A DNA stretch of 64,000 bases from Limisphaerales bacterium (GTDB taxonomy: Bacteria > Verrucomicrobiota > Verrucomicrobiia > Limisphaerales > AAA164-E04). The position numbers and the translations under genes were made by a program. Below are positions 39,192 to 50,016 of the stretch, one piece after another. The stretch spans positions 41,888 to 105,887 of the forward strand of contig JAMASS010000016.1 of assembly GCA_024761205.1 (NCBI GenBank), in the 5' to 3' direction. The notes beneath the pieces are model-generated. The model ran no database searches. It was not told the origin of the DNA and saw only the letters and a list, made by a program, of their open reading frames with translations. Numbering within the stretch: the stretch's first letter is position 1; the number at the start of each line of letters is the position of its first letter.

Positions 39192-40844
39192 GTGAAAGCC
39201 TCCGATCTATTCATCAAATGCCTGGAGCAAGAAGGTGTCGAGTACATTTTCGGCATCCCGGGGGAAGAGAATCTCGATTTTCTGGACTCCCTGTCTCGCT
39301 CCCACATCAAGCTCATCCTGACCCGACATGAGCAAGCGGCGGGCTTCATGGCGGCCACTTATGGTCGCTTAACCGGCAAGGCCGGTGTGTGCCTGTCCAC
39401 CCTAGGGCCAGGGGCTAGTAACTTTGTCACCGCTGCCGCATACGCTCAGCTAGGCGGCATGCCCATGATGATGATCACGGGACAAAAACCCATCAAGCAC
39501 AGCAAGCAAGGACAGTTTCAGATCATCAATGTCGTCAACATGATGCAGCCAATCACGAAATACACCACGCAGATTGTCAGCGGCGACAGTATCCCCTCCC
39601 GTGTTCGCGAAGCCTTTCGGATCGCCGAAGAGGAAAGACCGGGCGCTGTCCATCTAGAACTCCCAGAAGACATTGCCGTCGAGGCCACCATCGCGCAACC
39701 GCTCCAGCCAAGCCTAGTGCGACGCCCAACGGTTGAAGCCAAGTCAGTTCAACACGCGTTGGCTCTGCTGAAGGTTGCCAAGCATCCCTTGTTGGTGATT
39801 GGGGCCGGGGCGAATCGCAAACTGACCGCCAAGCAACTGCGCGCGTTCGTCGACAAGCAGGGCATCCCGTTCATTACGACTCAGATGGGCAAGGGCGTCA
39901 TCAACGAATCTCACCCGCTCTGCATTGGCAATGCCGCCCTGTCCAGCAGTGATTTCATTCACCGGGCTGTCGAACAAGCCGACCTGATTATCAACGTCGG
40001 TCACGACGTGGTGGAGAAACCGCCCTTCTTCATGAAAGACCATGGGGCTCAGGTCATTCATATCAACTTCAGTTCCGCCCGGGTCGATCCCGTCTATTTC
40101 CCCCAAGTGGAGATGGTGGGCGATATTGCCAACAGCATCTGGCAGCTGAATCAGTCGCTCGAACCACAGATTCAGTGGAATTTCGACTATTTTCAAACCG
40201 CACACAATGCCATGGAAGCGCACATTGCCGAAGGCGTCGACGTTACTCGTTTCCCGGTCTATCCTCAGGGCTTGGTCGCCGTGGTCCGTGAAGTGATGCC
40301 GGATGACGGCATTATCACCCTCGACAATGGTGTCTACAAAATCTGGTTTGCCCGCAACTACCCGGCACGTCATCCCAACACGGTGCTGCTCGACAACGCC
40401 CTCGCCACCATGGGAGCCGGACTTCCCTCGGCAATGGCCGCAAAGATGATCTTTCCGGAAAGGCACGTGATGGCGATCTGCGGCGATGGCGGATTCATGA
40501 TGAACTCCCAGGAGTTGGAGACAGCCGTCCGACTGAAACTCAATCTTGCCGTCCTGCTGCTCAATGACCGTGCTTATGGCATGATCAAATGGAAGCAATC
40601 CCATCTCGATTTCCAGAACTTCGGACTCGACTTCGGGAATCCCGACTTCAAGCAATACGCCGAAAGCTATGGAGCCAAAGGCCATCGGGTAGAATCATCC
40701 GGAGAACTCGCGCCACTTATCAAACAATGCCAAAACGACCCTGGGGTTCATCTCATCGACATCCCCATGGATTATTCCGAGAATGATCAGATTCTGAATC
40801 GCGATCTGCCCCAACGAAGCCAAACTATCCAGGGGAGCCTCTGA
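39192..40844 (+). CDS. Acetolactate synthase large subunit-like ThDP enzyme
   Basis: ASDLFIKCLEQEGVEYIFGIPGEENLDFLDSL, LTRHEQAAGFMAATYGRLTGKAGVCLSTLGPGASNF, ThDP motif ICGDGGFMMNSQELETAVRLKLNLAVLLLND; GTG start. Confidence 0.9.
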   Translation: MKASDLFIKCLEQEGVEYIFGIPGEENLDFLDSLSRSHIKLILTRHEQAAGFMAATYGRLTGKAGVCLSTLGPGASNFVTAAAYAQLGGMPMMMITGQKPIKHSKQGQFQIINVVNMMQPITKYTTQIVSGDSIPSRVREAFRIAEEERPGAVHLELPEDIAVEATIAQPLQPSLVRRPTVEAKSVQHALALLKVAKHPLLVIGAGANRKLTAKQLRAFVDKQGIPFITTQMGKGVINESHPLCIGNAALSSSDFIHRAVEQADLIINVGHDVVEKPPFFMKDHGAQVIHINFSSARVDPVYFPQVEMVGDIANSIWQLNQSLEPQIQWNFDYFQTAHNAMEAHIAEGVDVTRFPVYPQGLVAVVREVMPDDGIITLDNGVYKIWFARNYPARHPNTVLLDNALATMGAGLPSAMAAKMIFPERHVMAICGDGGFMMNSQELETAVRLKLNLAVLLLNDRAYGMIKWKQSHLDFQNFGLDFGNPDFKQYAESYGAKGHRVESSGELAPLIKQCQNDPGVHLIDIPMDYSENDQILNRDLPQRSQTIQGSL

Positions 40845-40960
40845 ACTAACACAAGGCACAGCGGGCGGGGCTTGCAGGCGCCGCCAAGCGTGCCGGCAAA
40901 CTTGCGCCTTAGGCCTGAATGCCGGATACTGGTCCAAAGACTCCCTAGTTTTCTTTCACC

Positions 40961-42391
40961 ATGCTTGCCAAATCCTATTCCTACTATCTCGCGAACACAC
41001 CCGAGGCGCCCAACGCGGACCTCATTGTCACTGACAAATTCAGCGGCGAACCGGCAACCAAAGTGGCCATGGCGGATGCAAAGGCGATCGACCAAGCCAT
41101 TGCCGCCGCCGAATTGGCGGCTAAGACGTTGGAACAAGTGCCACCCTACCAGCGCCAAGCCATTCTCCAACACTGTGTGGACCACTTTACCGAACGCGCC
41201 GAAGAACTGGCGCAGGCCCTCTGTGTCGAAGCCGGCAAACCCATCAAAGACAGCCGCGGCGAGGTCACTCGATTGATCGATACCTTCCGAATTGCCGCCG
41301 AAGAATCCGTGCGCATGGATGGGCAGCTCCAGAACTTGGAGATTAGCGCCCGGGCCAAGGGTTATCGCGGTGTCTACAAACGAGTGCCTATCGGCCCCTG
41401 CTCCTTCATTTCACCGTTCAATTTCCCGCTCAATCTTGCCGCTCACAAAGTGGCTCCCGCCATCGCTGTCGGCTGCCCATTTGTGTTGAAGCCCGCGAGC
41501 TTGACTCCCATCGGCGCATTGATCATCGGCGAGGTGTTGGCGGAGACCGAATTACCCCCGGGCAGTTTCTCAATTCTCCCCTGCCGCCGTGACGGTGCGG
41601 AACTGTTCACCACGGACGAGCGGCTCAAGCTGCTGAGCTTCACCGGCTCGCCCGGCGTTGGCTGGGCACTAAAGGCCAAAGCAGGGAAGAAGAAGGTCGT
41701 TCTCGAATTGGGCGGCAATGCGGCCTGCGTGGTTGCTGAGGACGCCGACCTGAATGACGCAACCCAACGCATTGTGTTCGGTGCCTTCTACCAAAGCGGT
41801 CAAAGCTGCATTGGCGTTCAGCGGATACTGATTCACGAAAGAGTCTACGACCCCATGAAAGCCAAACTCGTGGAAGCCGCCCAATCCCTGCGATCCGGCG
41901 ATCCGAAGGACGAGGCGACGTTTATCGGCCCGCTGATCTCAGAAAAGGAAGCCATTCGTTTGGAGGCATGGATTGCTGCCGCGCAGACGGCCGGCGGCAA
42001 ACTGCTTTGTGGGGGCCAGCGCGATGGCGCCATCCTGCAAGCGACATTACTGGAAGACGTGCCGGACGATCAGGATATCTGCGCCAAGGAAGCCTTTGGC
42101 CCCGTAGCCATTTTGAGTCGATTCACCCAATTCGATGACGCCCTCCGTCAGGTCAATGCGAGCGTCTTCGGCCTTCAGGCCGGTATCTTCACCCGTGATC
42201 TCTACAAATCCCTGCAAGCTTGGGACGAACTGGAAGTCGGAGGCGTGGTGATCGGAGACGTCCCATCGTGGCGGGTTGACAACATGCCTTATGGCGGCGT
42301 CAAAGATAGCGGGCTCGGACGGGAAGGAATTCGGTTCGCGATGGAAGACATGACCGAGATCCGCAACCTCATTATCCGGACACCTCAGTAA
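40961..42391 (+). CDS. NAD(P)-dependent aldehyde dehydrogenase family protein
   Basis: PIGPCSFISPFNFPLNLAAHKVAPAIAVGCPFVLKPA, VVLELGGNAACVV, GAFYQSGQSCIGVQRILIHE, EAFGPVAIL. Confidence 0.95.
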   Translation: MLAKSYSYYLANTPEAPNADLIVTDKFSGEPATKVAMADAKAIDQAIAAAELAAKTLEQVPPYQRQAILQHCVDHFTERAEELAQALCVEAGKPIKDSRGEVTRLIDTFRIAAEESVRMDGQLQNLEISARAKGYRGVYKRVPIGPCSFISPFNFPLNLAAHKVAPAIAVGCPFVLKPASLTPIGALIIGEVLAETELPPGSFSILPCRRDGAELFTTDERLKLLSFTGSPGVGWALKAKAGKKKVVLELGGNAACVVAEDADLNDATQRIVFGAFYQSGQSCIGVQRILIHERVYDPMKAKLVEAAQSLRSGDPKDEATFIGPLISEKEAIRLEAWIAAAQTAGGKLLCGGQRDGAILQATLLEDVPDDQDICAKEAFGPVAILSRFTQFDDALRQVNASVFGLQAGIFTRDLYKSLQAWDELEVGGVVIGDVPSWRVDNMPYGGVKDSGLGREGIRFAMEDMTEIRNLIIRTPQ

Positions 42392-42412
42392 CTTGGCCGC
42401 GCCACCCTCACC

Positions 42413-42589
42413 ATGGCTACAGATTCTCAGGACTTTTTCGAAAGAAGCCTCATTGCCCATGAACAACTTCGAGGCAAAATTGGCATTCACACCAAACTGC
42501 CGCTTGAGAGTCGAGTTGATCTGTCTCCCCTTTCCCTGAGATCATGCCTCATGCGGCTCTCCAAGCCGGAGCCGCAGTCATTGGCATAG
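42413..42589 (+). pseudogene. N-terminal remnant of a malic enzyme-like gene
   Basis: MATDSQDFFERSLIAHEQLRGKIGIHTKLPLESRVDLS resembles malic enzyme N-termini (..H..GK.....K.P...R.DLS.AY); coherence lost afterwards. Confidence 0.4.
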
Positions 42590-43574
42590 GACGCACGATT
42601 TTCCCAATCAGGCGAGATTGCGGCGCACAATGCTGCTAGACCGAAGCACCTAAAAAAATCGACTGCCGCCTTCTGATTGGAGCTGTTTTCACCGATCCTC
42701 AGATTGGGCAAACAAGGCTCACGGAGCGGTGGGCGCAGCAGCAATGCATCGATTCCCGCGTCGCCAGCTACCCTTTCAACGATCACGGGAAGTCAATCAC
42801 TATGGGCGCCAAGTTTGGCTTTGTGAAACTGCCGGACTAGGCGGCAACCGCTGAGATCTTGGGCGGCATCTGTGTCGGCCCTTCAGGTGGAATTAATTCA
42901 CGAGATCACCTTCGCCCCGGCGAGTCGGATGACCGTGTTCATAAGTTTGCGGTGATTCCCCCATTACCACCCTACTCTAGCTGATATCTGGACCTACCCA
43001 GCAGAAGAATTGGCGGATCAAATTTCCGCCTGAGCAGCGAGGCCTCAATGGATCACCCAAGAGGCCCGTTGTGATCGAGAAGAAGCGCAGACCAAACCGA
43101 GGCAGAACCTCCACCTTGCCGCAACCTGCGAGAACGGAAAAAGTGGAAGGGACTTCAGTCTCTTTTTCCTAAACACATCGCGTGCAACGCAGAGGGTAAA
43201 ACGGCCGACAAGGAACCCCACGGGCGGGGGGCTTTGAGCGCGCGGCCAAGAGATGGGCCTTGCCGCCCCAACGGGTGAGCAGGGGATCAAGCCGCCGGGC
43301 ATCTCATCCCTCGAAGAAGCCCTCAAAATCTCGGCCGTCTCATGGCGGCCATCTCCATTGGCGAGAATATTCAAGCTAGGGAGGACAACCCTTGAAATCC
43401 CTTCCTTTTAGGGTAGATTACGCCCAACGAGGCGCTGGGACTCCTAACTAAGGACCAGTTCAGTTTACGATTTAGCAGGAAAAGGATTCTGCTTGCATTG
43501 AGGCAGAGGGTCCCTATTCGTCTCCGGAAGGCAGTCAGTAATTTTTTACCGTGATTTGTTAAGAAAAATCAAAA

Positions 43575-44288
43575 ATGAGCGAGGATACAAAGCAGGAAAC
43601 AAACCCGAAAGAAGGCATTGAAGAAAACGAAGTGAACGAATCGAATCCGACTGGTGCTCCGAAACCAGAGGTCGATTCTCCCGAGGAGGCCAAGCCTGAG
43701 AGTGACGCCGAAGTTGAGAGTGGCGAGGAGGCTGTTGAGAGCCCGCAACCAGTGATTTTGAGCGTGGAAGAGCATCGCAAACTCACCGATCAAGCCGAAA
43801 AGTCTGCGGAATACTGGGATCGACTCTTACGACTCACCGCCGAATTCGATAATTTCAAAAAGCGCGCGGCGCGGGATCGACAGGAAGCCATCAAGTATGC
43901 AAACGAGTCCATCTTGGAAAAACTGCTCCCTACGCTGGACAACTTTGATATGGCCATGCTGGCCGTCAAAAATGCAAATGCGCAAGCCGATTCCCTGGAC
44001 TCGCTCAAGCAAGGGATCTCGATGGTCTTCAAACAACTAAAGGATGTGATCAAGGAATCTGGGATGGAAGAGATTGATGCCGCCGGACAAACCTTTAATC
44101 CTGCTTGGCATGAAGCCATCTCACAAGAGGAAACCGATGAGGCTCCAGAGGGTCAGGTGATCAAGCAGCTTCGCAAAGGGTATAAGCTCAAAGATCGACT
44201 CATTCGACCCGCAAACGTTATCGTAGCCAAAGCGACTGGCCAATCCGAACAGCCCGCTGAGGACAATCCCAAAAAGACCGAGGACTAG
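43575..44288 (+). CDS. grpE: Nucleotide exchange factor GrpE
   Basis: YWDRLLRLTAEFDNFKKRAARDRQEAIKYANESILEKLLPTLDNFDMAM ... FNPAWHEAISQEETDEAPEGQVIKQLRKGYKLKDRLIRPANVIVAK. Confidence 0.95.
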   Translation: MSEDTKQETNPKEGIEENEVNESNPTGAPKPEVDSPEEAKPESDAEVESGEEAVESPQPVILSVEEHRKLTDQAEKSAEYWDRLLRLTAEFDNFKKRAARDRQEAIKYANESILEKLLPTLDNFDMAMLAVKNANAQADSLDSLKQGISMVFKQLKDVIKESGMEEIDAAGQTFNPAWHEAISQEETDEAPEGQVIKQLRKGYKLKDRLIRPANVIVAKATGQSEQPAEDNPKKTED

Positions 44289-44291
44289 CCA

Positions 44292-45434
44292 ATGGCCAAA
44301 CGAGACTATTACGAAGTTCTCAGCGTCAAAAGAGGAGCGTCGGCTGACGAAATTAAGAAAGCCTACCGAAAACAGGCAGTCAAATATCATCCCGACAAGA
44401 ACCCTGGGAACAAGCAAGCCGAGGAGCGGTTCAAGGAACTGGGCGAGGCGTATGAGGCCCTGAGTGATCCTCAGAAAAAGGCCGCATACGATCAGTATGG
44501 TCACACGGCCTTTGACCATCGCTCCCGCGGCTTTGGTGGCGGACGGGGTGGCAGTTTCCACGATCCCTTCGATATCTTTCGTGAAGTCTTCAGTGGCAGC
44601 AGTGGCAGCATTTTTGAAAACCTCTTTAGCGACGGTCGGCGGGACTCTTCCGGCCGCCAACGGGGGGCTGATCTTCGTTACGACCTCGATATCACCTTTG
44701 AAGAAGCGACGATGGGATGTGAGAAGGACGTCCCCATTACCAAACTCGACAGTTGCCAGATTTGTCAGGGGTCCGGTGCCGCTCCCGGGACGAGCCGCAA
44801 GAATTGTTCCACCTGCGATGGAGAGGGGCGAGTGGTCTCCTCGCGCGGTATCTTCAACATCGCTCAAACCTGCCCGACTTGTGAGGGGAGCGGCGAGATC
44901 CTCGAGAAACCCTGCGCCTCATGCCGCGGTAGCGGTCGCCAAGAGAAGATCAAAAAGATCAGGATCAGGATTCCTCCGGGTGTCGATTCCGGTGCCCGTT
45001 TGCGATCATCCGGCAACGGTGAAGCCGGTGTGCGAGGCGGTGCTCCCGGTGATTTGTATGTGGCCCTCCATGTTCGCGAGCATGAAATCTTTGAACGCAA
45101 TGGGGATGACCTCCTCTGCGAAGTGCCCATCAGCTTCGTGGCGGCAACCCTCGGCTCCGAACTCACAGTGCCGACGCTGCAAGAGCAAGCCAAGATCAAG
45201 ATTCCGGCAGGGACTCAGTCAGGAACGGTCTTTCGACTCAAAGGAAAGGGCGTGAGAAACGTCCAGGGCTACGGTTATGGCGACCTTCACGTGAGAGTTT
45301 CAGTCGAGGTACCCACCCGATTAAACGCCGAACAGACCGCAAAACTCAGAGAATTCGGCGAACTCTGTGATAACAACGTCAATCCGATCTCGACGAATTT
45401 CTTTGAGAAGGCCCGAAAATTCTTCTCCGGCTAA
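44292..45434 (+). CDS. dnaJ: Molecular chaperone DnaJ
   Basis: J domain [57 protein letters not shown]; four CxxCxGxG zinc motifs. Confidence 0.97.
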   Translation: MAKRDYYEVLSVKRGASADEIKKAYRKQAVKYHPDKNPGNKQAEERFKELGEAYEALSDPQKKAAYDQYGHTAFDHRSRGFGGGRGGSFHDPFDIFREVFSGSSGSIFENLFSDGRRDSSGRQRGADLRYDLDITFEEATMGCEKDVPITKLDSCQICQGSGAAPGTSRKNCSTCDGEGRVVSSRGIFNIAQTCPTCEGSGEILEKPCASCRGSGRQEKIKKIRIRIPPGVDSGARLRSSGNGEAGVRGGAPGDLYVALHVREHEIFERNGDDLLCEVPISFVAATLGSELTVPTLQEQAKIKIPAGTQSGTVFRLKGKGVRNVQGYGYGDLHVRVSVEVPTRLNAEQTAKLREFGELCDNNVNPISTNFFEKARKFFSG

Positions 45435-45440
45435 TCTACG

Positions 45441-46196
45441 ATGCATCGTTTCTTTCTTCCCGCCAGCCGGTGCCGAGAAACAACGGTGGAGCTTTCCGAA
45501 CGGGACACCAAACACGCCGCCAAGGTTCTGCGTCTAAAGGAAAAAGACCGCTTCAGTGTGTTGGATGGCCAGGGCTGCGAACTCCTCTGCCAGGTCCAAA
45601 AGGTCCATAAACAGTCAGTGCAAGGAAAGGTCCTCTCCCGAAACACCCTTCCCGCATTGGGCTATGAGCTTTCCCTCGTTCAAGCCGTAACCAAGGGAAA
45701 ATCCATGGACCTGATCATCCAAAAGGCCACTGAACTCGGCTGCCGAACCATTATTCCTGTAATCTCCGAACGAACTGTGACGCAATGCGATGAGTCGGAT
45801 TCACGCAGCAAACAGGAAAAATGGCAGACCATCGCCGTGGAAGCGATGAAGCAGTGCGGCCAAGGGTGGTTGCCCGAAATCTTGCCGCCGCTTTCCTTGC
45901 GCGCCCTCTTCTCCGGTAGTTCCCTGCCCAAAGACCGGCTATCCCTCCTAGCGAGCCTGCAACCCGCTGCCTTGCATCCTCGAAAACACTTGGAGGCATA
46001 CCAAACGGAACACGGACATCCGCCAAGTCAAATGACTGTCTGGATCGGCCCGGAAGGTGATTTCACCCCGGCCGAGATCAACACCATCAAAGGCAGCGGC
46101 GTCCTGCCCATCACACTCGGGCCTCTCATCCTCAGGAGCGAGACTGCTGCAATCTATGCGCTGTCAGTGCTCAACTACGAGTTGCAGTCTCCTTGA
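45441..46196 (+). CDS. rsmE: 16S rRNA (uracil1498-N3)-methyltransferase, RsmE family
   Basis: MHRFFLPASRCRETTVELSERDTKHAAKVLRLKEKDRF..., KGKSMDLIIQKATELGCRTIIPVISERTV, VWIGPEGDFTPAEINTIKGSGVLPITLGPLILRSETAAIYALSVLNYEL. Confidence 0.95.
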   Translation: MHRFFLPASRCRETTVELSERDTKHAAKVLRLKEKDRFSVLDGQGCELLCQVQKVHKQSVQGKVLSRNTLPALGYELSLVQAVTKGKSMDLIIQKATELGCRTIIPVISERTVTQCDESDSRSKQEKWQTIAVEAMKQCGQGWLPEILPPLSLRALFSGSSLPKDRLSLLASLQPAALHPRKHLEAYQTEHGHPPSQMTVWIGPEGDFTPAEINTIKGSGVLPITLGPLILRSETAAIYALSVLNYELQSP

Positions 46197-46368
46197 GCGA
46201 AAATACCCGGGCATTGACCTCGTTGCCGCAAAAGACGGAGCCGCCGCACACCATCATCCGCCGCCTCAAGCTCCGAGAGGATGGGCCTGGGGAGCCGAAC
46301 GGAGAAACTTGTGCAAGTGGGTCGCTCAATCGCCGTCTTCGCCCCGGGGGTTTTCTGAAATATCGGCT

Positions 46369-46923
46369 TCATTCATTGGCGGCAAGAAAATCGTTTGCGA
46401 ATTTCTTTGCACATTGCTCCGTGTGATCCATCAGTTTTTCTTCAATCATAGACTCCCCACAGTATCCATACCATCTTATCTTCCAGATCGTCGCGGCTGT
46501 GAGGAATGTAAATTCATTGTTGGCGAATCTGCCTGTTTTATATAGCTGCAGGTTGATGCTAAAGATAAATTGAGGCAAACTTGGGTGCTTCATTGCTTCA
46601 ATGGTAAGCCACAAATCATTGGGCGATGTGGCATCGATGGGGATACGGCTGCTCCTCAAAATCAACTCAAGCTCAGTTTGGAATCGGTCTTTCTTAATGC
46701 CTTCCTTTAACAGGTTATCATTAATAAGTATCATCGGATTCACGCTTTTCATCCCCCGCAAGACTCCGTTGCCAAACACATAGGGCGGCAAAACATCTTG
46801 GCTTTCGCGCTTTGCCGGAGCCGTCTCGGCGGAGGGCGTGTCTTGGGTGAGTGAGGGATCGCATCCGGCGAAAGCCAGAATGCTGGCCGTGAGCAAAAAG
46901 CGGACTGAGGGATTGGCTTTCAT
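46369..46923 (-). CDS. Putative lipoprotein of unknown function
   Basis: MKANPSVRFLLTASILAFAGCDPS (lipobox LAFAGC), 185 aa. Confidence 0.6.
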   Translation of the reverse strand: MKANPSVRFLLTASILAFAGCDPSLTQDTPSAETAPAKRESQDVLPPYVFGNGVLRGMKSVNPMILINDNLLKEGIKKDRFQTELELILRSSRIPIDATSPNDLWLTIEAMKHPSLPQFIFSINLQLYKTGRFANNEFTFLTAATIWKIRWYGYCGESMIEEKLMDHTEQCAKKFANDFLAANE

Positions 46924-47201
46924 TGAGGAGGATTGCCGCACAGTTGAGGCCGGCGTGTCAAGTCAAGGCGCGTTTTTTCTTCCGGGGCAACGCCGCTGAA
47001 TCTCCCGGTAAGACGGGCGGAATGGCGGACGGAGGCTTGATCGTGCGTTAACGGCGGCCTTGAGTGCGCGCATTATTGGCGAATATCGGGAGGAGCAAGC
47101 GGCAGCGAGGCTGCCGTTTTCAACCTTTTGGGAACGCTGAAAATCTCCCGAAGCCGTGCAGATTGGGGAGGTTTGTCCAAGAACCGGCTAGCGGCTCTCG
47201 G

Positions 47202-47807
47202 TCAGAGAGAGCTGTTGTGTTCGCTGAGATATTCAGCCACGCCCTCAGCTGTTTGTTTCATCCCCGGATCACCCTTGTTCCAGCCTGCCGGACAGACGGT
47301 CTCGCCAAATTCTTCCACAAACTGAAGGGCTTCGGTCATGCGGAGGTGTTCATCAATGTTGCGCCCTAGGGGGAGGTTATTGACGGTCTGGTGTTGCACG
47401 ATGCCTTGTTTGTCGATGAGGAAGGTCGCTCGCATGGCGACGCCAGCTTCGGGATGTTCAACGCCATAGTCCTGAGAGATGGAGTGCCGAGTGTCGGCAA
47501 CGATCGGGAATTTCACTGGCCCAATGCCGCCGTTCTCGATCGGGGTTTTCCGCCAGGCGCAGTGGGTGAATTGGGAATCAATCGAAACACCGACAATCTG
47601 AACGCCGAGGTCGTCAAAGCCCTCGTAGCGATGATCCATGGCAATGATTTCGGTCGGGCAGACAAAGGTGAAATCAAGCGGCCAAAAGAACAGGATGACG
47701 TGTTTGCCCCGCAGTCCGGAGAGCTTGAAGTCTTCCTTGATACTGCCATCGGGCATGGCGGCGGGGGCAACAAAATCAGGGGCTTCTCGTGCGACTAAAA
47801 CGCCCAT
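47202..47807 (-). CDS. Typical 2-Cys peroxiredoxin (AhpC/Prx1 family)
   Basis: LRGKHVILFFWPLDFTFVCPTEIIAMDHR, VGVSIDSQFTHCAWRKTPIENGGIG, FGETVCPAGWNKGDPGMKQT. Confidence 0.95.
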   Translation of the reverse strand: MGVLVAREAPDFVAPAAMPDGSIKEDFKLSGLRGKHVILFFWPLDFTFVCPTEIIAMDHRYEGFDDLGVQIVGVSIDSQFTHCAWRKTPIENGGIGPVKFPIVADTRHSISQDYGVEHPEAGVAMRATFLIDKQGIVQHQTVNNLPLGRNIDEHLRMTEALQFVEEFGETVCPAGWNKGDPGMKQTAEGVAEYLSEHNSSL

Positions 47808-48363
47808 TTCTATGAATCCTTTCTTGTGTGTTTGTTTTTTGTTTCTGCTTCAGCACTTCGATTGAAGGGGGTGGAGTCTAGCCTCGGTTCCGAATGCAGG
47901 CAAAGGGAAATCGACGGATGCCTTATTTTTGGAGGTGATTCAGAATGTGTGTCTGAGGAGAGAGGTTAGCATTGGATGGTTTTGTGACCTTTTTGGAGAA
48001 CAAGGGGGGGAGAGAGCGGCGAAGAATCACCGCTTCCCCGGGTCAAGATATTGATTGGAGTCGGTCTACATCGACCTGCGGTTCAAAAAGAGGAAGGGAC
48101 ACGGCACGCACTGCGATAGAAGGATTGCTCAGGGAGCATCGTGCGGACCGCCAAGGCAAGCCCCGGCCGCAAGCCATTTCAAAAAGCCCGGGGCAATCCT
48201 GGAGACTCCCGAGTGGAGCCGAGGGCATTCCTTGGCCGGACACCTGTGGGGCAATGGCCGCCGGTGTCTTTTTTTTCCGCCCCCGCTCCAAATCATTCCA
48301 AAAATTGAACTGCGCCCCTAACTATAACTCTTTTCAATTTTCCATTGCATTTTGCCGGGGGGT

Positions 48364-48392
48364 GTGACAATACTCACCGCGTTCCCTATAAA
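48364..48392 (+). promoter_or_regulatory. Sigma-70-like promoter upstream of candidate sRNA
   Basis: GTGACA (48364-48369) - 17 nt - TATAAA (48387-48392). Confidence 0.5.
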
Positions 48393-48398
48393 AGGATA

Positions 48399-48468
48399 GT
48401 CCTCCTGAGTCGGAGGATGGCGGGTTCTGGTGTTATTAACCGTGTGTCTCCAGAGCCCGTTTTTTTTT
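48399..48468 (+). ncRNA. Candidate orphan small RNA (~70 nt)
   Basis: Hairpin TCCTCC-TGAGTC-GGAGGA (48400-48417), then terminator stem CGGGTTCTGG (48421-48430)/CCAGAGCCCG (48450-48459) + T9 tract; near-consensus promoter upstream; no ORF. Confidence 0.55.
48421..48468 (+). terminator. Rho-independent terminator of candidate sRNA
   Basis: 10-bp stem (one G-U), 19-nt loop, followed by nine T. Confidence 0.75.
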
Positions 48469-50016
48469 CGGACGCTCAATTGTTGCTTGGAATATAGCAG
48501 GCCACGGCGCTAGGAGCTTCACGGCTGTCACGGAGATATCACTGAATTGTCTCCGGTTTCTTAAGTTGACCTTCCGCAAACTTAGCGAATCTCAATCCAG
48601 AGGTGGCATCTTCAAAATCACCATCGACGTCTCCGCGCATGGTTGACCCGCCGAACCGATGCGGCTCATCCTGTGGTTTTCGTGCTGTTTGCCGTGGCGT
48701 CATCATTTAGCTTTGTGTGATGCCTTTCGGAAGCCGTTTGCAGCGACGACCTTTGACAAACGATTTGAATGGCGTGCCGGACTCCATTTCGCGCTCCGAA
48801 GCGTCTGTTGAGACAGCTTTTAAGCAGTGCGGCCGGTTGGTTTCCGGTGGCCGCCGCCGATTTTACGGGCTCATTTTTACCCACTCACCCCAAGATCATC
48901 AGTAAAGGCAGCGCAATCCCGTTTTGCCGGCCCGGGGCCGCACCTTGCGGGAAAACCGACTGTGGTCTCGTGGTTCTAAATCCCTCTCATGCCGCCTTCG
49001 CATCGTGGGAAATGGCTTGAATGGAACGCCGTCCTCCCCCTCCCCCATTGGCGGTTTGCCTAGGCGGGGGCCCGTCCTCATCGGTAAGCCTCGGGGAGGT
49101 TTGGCGGGCTGTTTGTCTCATTCCAAGAGCGAGCGCGCAGGGGGAGAGGGTGTGAGCTCCCGCTCCGGCCGGCAGCGAGGCCGTTGTTGAGCCCGCGCGA
49201 AGGCACTCCAAGAAGCGGCTGATCGAGCAGGTGAGCGCCACCTGACTCATGCCCAATAGCGTTCTGCTCCGGATGAGTGCCATCTGTGCGCCAATTGCCT
49301 GCCGCCGGGAGATGCGCCTGCGGGCTGCGAGGCATTGCAAGACAGCGGCGGTGGCGCACGGGAGGCGCGTTTTCCGCCGCCCACCAACGGCGGGAGAAGG
49401 GAGACAGGAAGTAATATGAAAGCCGCAATTGAAATCGAAGGCAAACGCGCTAGGCGGCGGGGATGAGGATTGAAGGAGGCTCGACGATGGGCCGACTGGT
49501 AAGCGGCGGCATTGAGAGCGCCTTTCCCATTTTGTGCCGCAGGCGGGGGGCTGGTTTTTCAAGGCAATTCATCCGCTTCGAGAATGTGCCCCGGCATCCG
49601 CCGAGGCCCCCGGAAAGCCCGCCCCCGAGGGTTTAAGTCTTTCCAAGCCTTTCCCAAGGGTTTCTTGAACTTCCTGCCGCCGAGGTTTTTGTAATGGAAA
49701 TTCCCGAAGTCCTGGTCGCCATTCCACAAATCGTGACTGACCGGAAACATATGCCTTACTTCAAAGTCCGGCCAAATCTAGCCAGTATTCCTACGTCTGC
49801 ATCTATCCCGGCCACGGACAGTTGATGCGCACGGCATTTGAACGGTGATGTCGATCAGCAGATCCACCGTGTTGATCGCTAGATGACCAAACTTTTTGCT
49901 AGATAAGCGGACACGATCAGTCCAACTACCGACCCCACTCCGGAGAGAAATTTCGGGGAGCCATCTCCCGATTTAGCGGCATCGACAGACACTAAGAAGA
50001 GGATGAAACCGAGGGC

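Noticed and set aside
39744-40685. 313-aa minus ORF inside the acetolactate synthase gene
   Set aside because: Antisense shadow of a well supported CDS.
43400-43574. CIRCE/HrcA operator upstream of grpE
   Set aside because: No TTAGCACTC-N9-GAGTGCTAA-like inverted repeat found by eye.
44121-44867. 248-aa minus ORF across grpE/dnaJ
   Set aside because: Antisense shadow of two confidently identified chaperone genes.
44464-45255. 263-aa plus ORF inside dnaJ in another frame
   Set aside because: Overlapping-frame artefact of GC-rich coding sequence.
48987-49562. 191-aa minus ORF in the GC-rich gap
   Set aside because: No recognisable motif, low-complexity S/R/P composition, overlapping ORFs in other frames; insufficient support.
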